This document shows positions 7,386 to 13,336 of a DNA stretch of 13,336 nt, piece after piece; the stretch's first letter is position 1; each line of letters starts with the position of its first letter. Made by a program: the position numbers and the translations under genes. The notes below the pieces were generated by a model that made no database searches, was not told the DNA's origin, and saw only the letters and a list, made by a program, of their open reading frames with translations. Where the stretch lies: positions 1-13,336 of the forward strand of contig JAOXYB010038828.1 in NCBI GenBank assembly GCA_028565635.1, read 5' to 3'. The DNA is from Phoronis ovalis. Its lineage: Eukaryota > Phoronida > Phoronidae.

Positions 7386-8770
7386 CAGCCTTGGGCATGG
7401 TACATATATTGTATTATATACAAGTTTATTGTGAAAATACTACGCATTACACTACACACTATGACTACAGTTCCAGATCCAAAGTAAAATACAATTTTAA
7501 TTGTATTGTTTTAAAAAACAATACCAACAATGCTAAACACTACCTCTATGATATTTAGATATTTGTTTTTACCCTTTATAACTATTTTTATGAAGATTTT
7601 TTGTGACTATTTAAATCAGATTTTGTTTTAGGATCGGGAACAGAACATTATGGACTAGAAACACATATTTATGGAAAAATATTCAGCTGCAATTCACGTG
7701 ACATCTGTTTCGTCTCGCGGATTATCGCCATTTTGTAATAGAGGAATCGTGTTTTTATTTAATTGTGAAACAAGTGCTTGTTCAAATCGTACCAGATCTT
7801 TCTAAGATTGCTGCAAGTCTTTACAAATAGTAACCACAAATTCGTAAAAAAATAATTAGTATATATTTATGAATAATTTTTAATAATTAAATTTGATAGT
7901 TAATCTATTTAGGAATATACTCTAAATATTTTTTATACTTATTTATGTTTTCAGCAATTAAGTGGTGCAATTTTTTTCGTGACGGATATCACATCCATCA
8001 TATGGTATAAGGACACAGCTAATTTTCCCAGTCACTTCTATAGTAACAAAAATCATTATAATTTCTTTAAATATAGCGCGATAAAAAACCCTTTTAGGGA
8101 CTGAATATCATGATGTGTTCTACTTCCAGTTAATTTTTCGGCCAGGCATGACCATCAGTATTGTTTATATTCCACTTTGTAGACTATCGATGGAAAAATA
8201 CCCAATCACAGTTGAAAAATTCATACTTTTGCCCTGGCTCAAATAATCCCAAATTTAGATGTATTTTACTTCAAAAAACTGAAATTACTTTCAATTTCTT
8301 GCACAACGATTTCCCTTTCAAACAAAAACAACCAAAAAAAAGTCAGCTCAAAGGGATAAAGAAAAGATCATAAATTTAAGGTGTAGGTCAAACCATTGGG
8401 CCAACACTGTGGTTACTTCAAATGTGATCTGATGCCGTATTGCTGTTCTGAGGAATTCTGTAGTTATCCTGCTCAACAACGAAAGATGTTGCTAATCAAT
8501 ATTTAAAAGATCATCACTTGCATGTCTTATACTGAAATTTACAAAAGTCCCAGGAATATAAACATTTAAAAATGTATTCATTATATATATATCTTTATTA
8601 GCAAAGAGAAACAACAATTTTCATGTTATATTGAAGAATATATAAATATTTTTAATATATAATACTGTTAACAAAACTGATAATAACAAGTGAAAACATG
8701 TTCAAGGTCTTCCACTTTCTAGGAAAGATCTGCTATAACTGAAATTAAGTTTTCACGTTTCGTCAGAGTG
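7386..8770. other. Intergenic AT-rich stretch
   Basis: Apart from the palindromes at 7490-7524 I see no gene or repeat that can be supported. A 70-codon frame at 8161-8373 does not start with ATG and is rich in Phe, Lys and Asn as expected from A/T-rich codons. Confidence 0.5.
7490..7524. repeat. Two overlapping short palindromes after the polyA site
   Basis: TACAATT and AATTGTA form a 7-bp-arm hairpin at 7490-7505. GTATTGTTTT at 7503-7512 pairs perfectly with AAAACAATAC at 7515-7524. Both lie about 110-150 bp past the predicted cleavage site. They could be chance in AT-rich DNA or the remains of an inverted-repeat element. Confidence 0.55.
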
Positions 8771-9094
8771 CATGTCATGAAGTTGGCTCATCTTCCAGCT
8801 TCTCATAATAGATGTCATTTCAGACATGTTGGCAATTCCAGACACCCTTTAATAATGCACTGATACCTCTAGAGACCCAGCAAAAGGAAGTCACCAGTGA
8901 CCTTTCTCTTTACTTTGCATGTCTAGTATCAAAAATGTGTATCGTACTTGAATTACTGTGACATCTTCAGTTTTTGACAGAATCTTTGACACTAAATTGC
9001 ATGCTCTGACAATTACCTGATTCCAGGTAAATGATGATTTGGCACAGATTTTAAAGAAATCACTATTCCATTTTGCAGCTGTGTTAAACAACAA
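8771..9094 (-). pseudogene. Weak protein-like stretch, possible decayed coding fragment
   Basis: The minus strand is open from 9094 to 8891 (67 codons), with a mixed composition including three Trp and three Cys, less A/T-driven than other chance frames here. Directly after its stop, another frame (about 8880-8790) reads through a plausible peptide interrupted by two TGA codons. This pattern could be a frameshifted old gene or retro-element fragment. I recognise no domain, and chance remains the simpler explanation. Confidence 0.15.
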
Positions 9095-10247
9095 ATTAAT
9101 ATTTTTACGCGATTCTTGCGACGTTTAAAAAGAATGAAACAAACAATTTTCATTCAAATATTCTAATAAAATTGATATAGCGGAACTCAAATATAAACAG
9201 ACTTTAAAATAAATCAGTTTGGATATATTTTATTGTACATTCTTTTAAATTAACTTGACACGTTATATGTTATGGCGACAGATGGGATTTGTATACTTCA
9301 CACATCTTGTTTACTTTCCAGAAAGTAAATATATATATTTAACTAATTATTATATTTTTGTATCCTCTTATCCAATATTAGGTGATTTAAAAACTACAGG
9401 AAAAAAATAGATAATACTTCTCACAGTCGTTGTAAGAAAAATATTTTAGTTGGCGTCATACATTTTAGGAACTTGTTATAATGATAATTAGTCATTTTGG
9501 TTTTCCTCTTCTTAAAACTTGACTGATATCCAGAATCAATGGACATGTTTATTACTTAGAGTTCATTGGTCGTTCACTGGCCAAAGGTTTAATTTATCAT
9601 TGACCAACTCAGATGTACGTGCTTCAACAAGAATCCAGATACTTAATTCCAAGAGTTTTCATTGATGTTATATAATAAACACCTTTTTATCTAAAGAATG
9701 AACTGGTCAAACCATACAGTTGTTTACGTGTTGTCTGGCTTCTGAATTAAGCTCTCGCACCTGATGGTCAAGGTTCAATATTCTTTTTGTATAAAACCTT
9801 TATTATTATTAATTAAAATTAGTCTGAGTTATACCTTACAACCTTGTTGTGTTTTACTACCAACCTTAATAAGCATAACAAACTGTAACCTTTTTCATGC
9901 ACATGGACTGTTAGTATTTTGTATACTTTTTGCTTATTTACGGACTCGGTAACTAGCTGGGCAACGAACATAACACAATTTAAAGTCATTCAGCCTATAG
10001 AAATGAGTTTGCCTTGAACTTTAATTTACGAGGAGATCACCTTACAATAAAAACATTTAAGGGCATTGTAGCAGGTAGGCAGCGTCTACACAATTCCGAA
10101 GCCGTGGACATTACATTATAAGAAATGTTCACAATTGAGTGTTTATTCTAGTCATACAGTATGACACGAAATTAATGCGATAAGTTTAAATCAGTGTAAA
10201 TCTGAAAGAATTTGTAGTTGCTATTAAAAAGCGAGATATCACAATAA

Positions 10248-10252
<5 letters not shown>
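9095..10252. other. Intergenic AT-rich stretch
   Basis: The only structure noted is a short perfect palindrome at 9310-9329, with TTTACTTTC and GAAAGTAAA arms and a 2-base spacer. The open frame at 9764-9952 is dominated by Leu, Ile and Phe and has no supporting signal. Confidence 0.5.
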
Positions 10253-10296
<44 letters not shown>

Positions 10297-10304
10297 ATGT
10301 GTGT
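10253..10304 (+). repeat. (GT)19 microsatellite with interrupted tail
   Basis: Nineteen uninterrupted GT units occupy 10253-10290, followed by a broken ATGTGCATGTGTGT tail to 10304. Alternating purine-pyrimidine DNA of this length can adopt Z-form under supercoiling. Confidence 0.95.
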
Positions 10305-11640
10305 AATTCAAGTTTGTAATTGTATTTTTGTGTTTTAATTTTAACGTTACGGTGTTATTCTTTTACTCTGCCACGCATTAAATGGTAATTAAATTTAAAT
10401 TCAGTATTGAAAGCACTCTTTTTGTCTTTTAACAGCCTAAACCTAATAACCTAAGGTTTAATTTGGGTGCGAAAGTGTACAATATATGTTTTAAATATTT
10501 TTTTTGTAAAACAGTTTATTTTTGGAGCTAAGGTTATACAGGTAGGCGTTAACACCACACTTCCTGTAACACTTGTGTGATATTCATATACTAATTCTGA
10601 TATTAATTTTGCAGGATTAAATCTCAAATCTATATTTCACAGCAAAATCGTGAAAAAATTAATCACTCAACAGAAATTGTAATATCCAACTTAAAGCTGA
10701 ACCATATTTAAATGTGTGCCAGATTTGAAAAATAATAAACTGGGTGCATGCTTTTCAGTTCATCCCATAGTATGGACTTCACTAGTTTACTTTTGTTGAC
10801 CGGCAGTTAATCCAATCAACTTTATCAATGCCGTATACAATGCGATAGAAACACTAACTAAGTTTATCTAACAAATTAATAATTTTACGGTATATCGCAC
10901 ATTTGGTTTAATATTTAATAATATTATTTCAAAAAACAAATTCGATCCCTATTCTCTAACTCTCTAACTACCTAACTATCTAACCATGGTATAGTATCTA
11001 TTTACATGCAGCGTTAGCCTGGACAGTTCAAGTACTTGATTGGTTGTTCAAGTTACAATTAAATGAACATCACCAAAGCAGTTCAAATATCAGAACAACT
11101 AAAGTAGCAACAATAAAGTAGCTAATTGACAGTTCAAGTTTAACCAATTAAAATGTCACCATTATTATTCTCCATAGCATCCTAACACTATGTGTAATAT
11201 AAGCAGATATATGATGAATACGCTGTTTTCGTGTTGAATTGCACTGTGCCTAACAATGTAGAACCAAACTGCTCACCTTATACGATTAGGAACCTGCCAC
11301 ACTTTCCTAATACAGCTGTGTTATTGGTTTCTGAGCTTTTTTAAAGACAAAGTATGAATACAATGAGAATGTAGTATTTATATTAAAAGTTTTTGATAAT
11401 AGAAAATACGCAATTAATTACACATTTGCAATGTCTAGTGTTGCTTTTTAGCGTATTATTGTATACAGTTCAGTAAACAAGATAGAGCCAGATATTTTAG
11501 AATGGGATAAATTGAAATATAGATGGCGTAAAAGAAAGGGTTTCGACACTTGATCGTTTCGAAAAAGTTGATGCAATTTATTGGCTGAAAGTTATATATT
11601 TTTGCAATAAATTCTTAATAATAAATTTTAACTATTTATA
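10305..11640. other. Intergenic stretch with short repeats
   Basis: It contains four 8-bp CTAAC-type units at 10954-10985. The word GACAGTTCAAGT occurs twice (about 11022 and 11129), each close to ATTGGTT or its reverse complement AACCAAT. No gene is supported. Confidence 0.45.
10954..10985 (+). repeat. Four-copy octamer repeat, consensus NYCTAACT
   Basis: The units read CTCTAACT, CTCTAACT, ACCTAACT and ATCTAACC in tandem. The period of 8 and the divergence suggest a short minisatellite rather than a telomeric repeat. Confidence 0.75.
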
Positions 11641-13170
11641 TGATCCAATGTTCTATCCATTTTTCATTCACGCTTTAAAGTAAGAAGAACACGATGATGA
11701 ACAATAAATGGAACTTTAAATATGAGAATGGATAGAGTTTCCAAGTTTGACCAACTGTTTTGTTCGTTCCGCACGTAAGTAATTCCATACACTGAATCAC
11801 CAAGCGAGAGTTTTATATCTAATCCGTACGTCTTATTGTTTTGATTATTAATCAACTGGGAAAATTCTAAACGGTATTATACATTTTTAATTTCGACCAT
11901 TTGTCATCATGTGTACTTGTTTTGAATGTTTAGTATTGGGGGAGGACTACAGCTTTATGTATCTCTACACAGCTTATTTATCCGCCTGGGTATCATAAAA
12001 ACGAAATCAACTAACAGTAGATATCAGATATCTTGCTTTAAAAAATAGACAGTAACCCCCCCCCCTCCCCCAGTAAATAACCAATTAACAATAATTTTGT
12101 CATATCTAGGGAGTCTGGCTGTACTAAAGGAAACTAGTGAGAACTTGAAGCAGCGAGAAGACTGCAAGTTCTTGGAATTCTTCATAATCGTGTAAAGTTA
12201 ACCGGTGTCTGGATTCTTTTTATATTAACAGAGTAATCACTAAAAGTATTGTAATATTGATGGTGTCGTGAACATTGCGTCATCTATCGGCGGAAACGCA
12301 AATTATGGTGCACAAGGGTCCAATTTACAGGGCACCTTTCGGCATCGTTTTAATCGACCATTATTTGTCTTCTTCTCAAACATAAACATCTTAGGGAGCA
12401 GACGGAGAAGGCCGGCACCGTAATTATATTATATTATAGATTTCATTATAGGTGTCGTCCCCAATGAAATGGAAAATTTGAGAAAGGACAACATTATTTA
12501 AGGATTTACAGATCAATAAGTTCAGTACGATTTGTAAAATAATGTAAAAGTTTAGCGATATTAAAGAATCTGGTTTTATTGGAGGAAGACTCACAAATTT
12601 ACAGTTAATCAAGGACTTCACACATACTAGCTAACTTTAGTCCGTTGAGCGTACTGATGAGCACGTTTTCCATTTTTCGTTTTCTTGCTTCTGGACAGCC
12701 AGTTAGAACTGATAAGACGATCATTTTCTTCCTGGATCTATTAAGTCATGTGTCTTATTATCTAAAACAATGCGTCATCTACAATTATACGCTGGTAGTG
12801 TTCTTTGAAACCCACATCGTGTCAAAAAAGATATAGAAAATAATGGAAATGTGCAAAGATTGGCTGTTATAATAGTCCCAGAAAATGTAACATGAAAATC
12901 TTTTTGAAAAAAAAATTAAACTTCCAACACTACGATACTGGAGGATTATTCCGCCTCAGTTCTACAACAAAGATTTAGAGGTCATTCCGAAACCTAAATG
13001 TAGACATGACATAAAAAAATTGTCTTCGGAAATCTGCCGAATAGAGTAATAATTTCAAGAGAATACTGGGAAAATCAACATATGAAATTTCACTACAATG
13101 AGAAATATAATGTTAACAACTAACTTTTAACAAAGTCGTCATAAACTGTATTGTATATTAATATTTATGT
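11641..13170. other. Intergenic stretch, no supported gene
   Basis: A minus-strand frame of 63 codons at 11664-11855 has fairly balanced composition but no recognisable domain. The part at 12110-12420 is less AT-rich, with several CpG-containing words. A run of ten C, a T and five more C lies at 12056-12071. Frames at 12424-12621 (minus) and 12645-12836 (plus) look like chance openings. Confidence 0.45.
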
Positions 13171-13229
13171 ATTATATTATCATATTTTTAAATATAATAT
13201 TTTTAAATTATATTATCATATTTTTAAAT
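13171..13229 (+). repeat. 23-bp exact direct repeat, 36-bp period
   Basis: The 23-base word at 13171-13193 recurs exactly at 13207-13229. It starts ATTATATTATCATA. A 13-bp AT-only spacer separates the copies. It is a local duplication in very AT-rich sequence. Confidence 0.85.
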
Positions 13230-13336
13230 TTATTTAGACCTTTTACACAGAAACTACATTATAGCTACAAATTAAGTACAGACAGTATATTCGTTTTATA
13301 TAGACATAATTAGATCCGAATATACACTCTTAAAAG

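Noticed and set aside
10954-10985. Telomere-like repeat
   Set aside because: The period is 8 with varied units, not the metazoan TTAGGG type, and there are only four copies.
12645-12836. 63-codon plus-strand ORF rich in Phe, Ile and Val
   Set aside because: Composition is as expected for chance frames in AT-rich DNA. No start context, splice context or domain supports it.
1-13336. CRISPR array, operon, prophage or defence island
   Set aside because: No regularly spaced identical repeats and no clustered prokaryotic ORFs. The spliced gene, SINEs and microsatellites show animal nuclear DNA.

Overview
The window reads as AT-rich nuclear DNA from an invertebrate animal. Most of it is non-coding and there are no bacterial-style gene blocks. 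The one confident gene is split by a spliceosomal GT-AG intron. The sequence also holds microsatellites and two tRNA-derived SINE-like copies, one of which ends in a tail of the 'GGGCTATATAAATA' type. These features suggest a marine invertebrate, such as an echinoderm, hemichordate, amphioxus or mollusc relative. I cannot fix the phylum from the sequence alone.

Layout. 1-1474 is non-coding DNA with a loose cluster of CRE-like and E-box words and one CTCF-like word. 1475-1741 is a less AT-rich patch with an unassigned 88-codon minus-strand ORF, followed at 1798-1855 by a 58-bp almost perfect palindrome. 2634-2717 is a tandem duplication of about 42 bp. About 2889-3250 is a full-length-looking SINE on the plus strand. 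About 3600-3800 resembles an old dispersed repeat. About 4118-4197 is a minus-strand tRNA-derived SINE head. 4698-4755 is a compound CA/TA microsatellite.

The gene lies at 4900-6485 on the plus strand, with a 3' untranslated region to about 7376. Exon 1 (4900-4978) encodes a signal peptide. Exon 2 (6151-6485) encodes a single WSC domain rich in cysteine. The joined product is 137 residues, and the phase-1 junction rebuilds the Gly-Cys-Phe opening of the domain. A strong-looking splice acceptor ends 9 bases before the ATG, so an upstream non-coding exon, or a trans-spliced leader, probably exists. The intron carries a degenerate repeat array of about 248-bp units, each with a cluster of AGGTCA/TGACCT half-sites.

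From 7387 to the end I see no gene I can support. The region holds short palindromes, a (GT)19 tract, an octamer repeat, a C-run, a 23-bp exact direct repeat, and one minus-strand stretch (about 8771-9094) with weak coding character. No CRISPR array, operon, defence island or clearly new system is visible. The most interesting items are the cysteine-rich secreted WSC protein, its missing 5' exon, and the receptor-half-site repeat in its intron.
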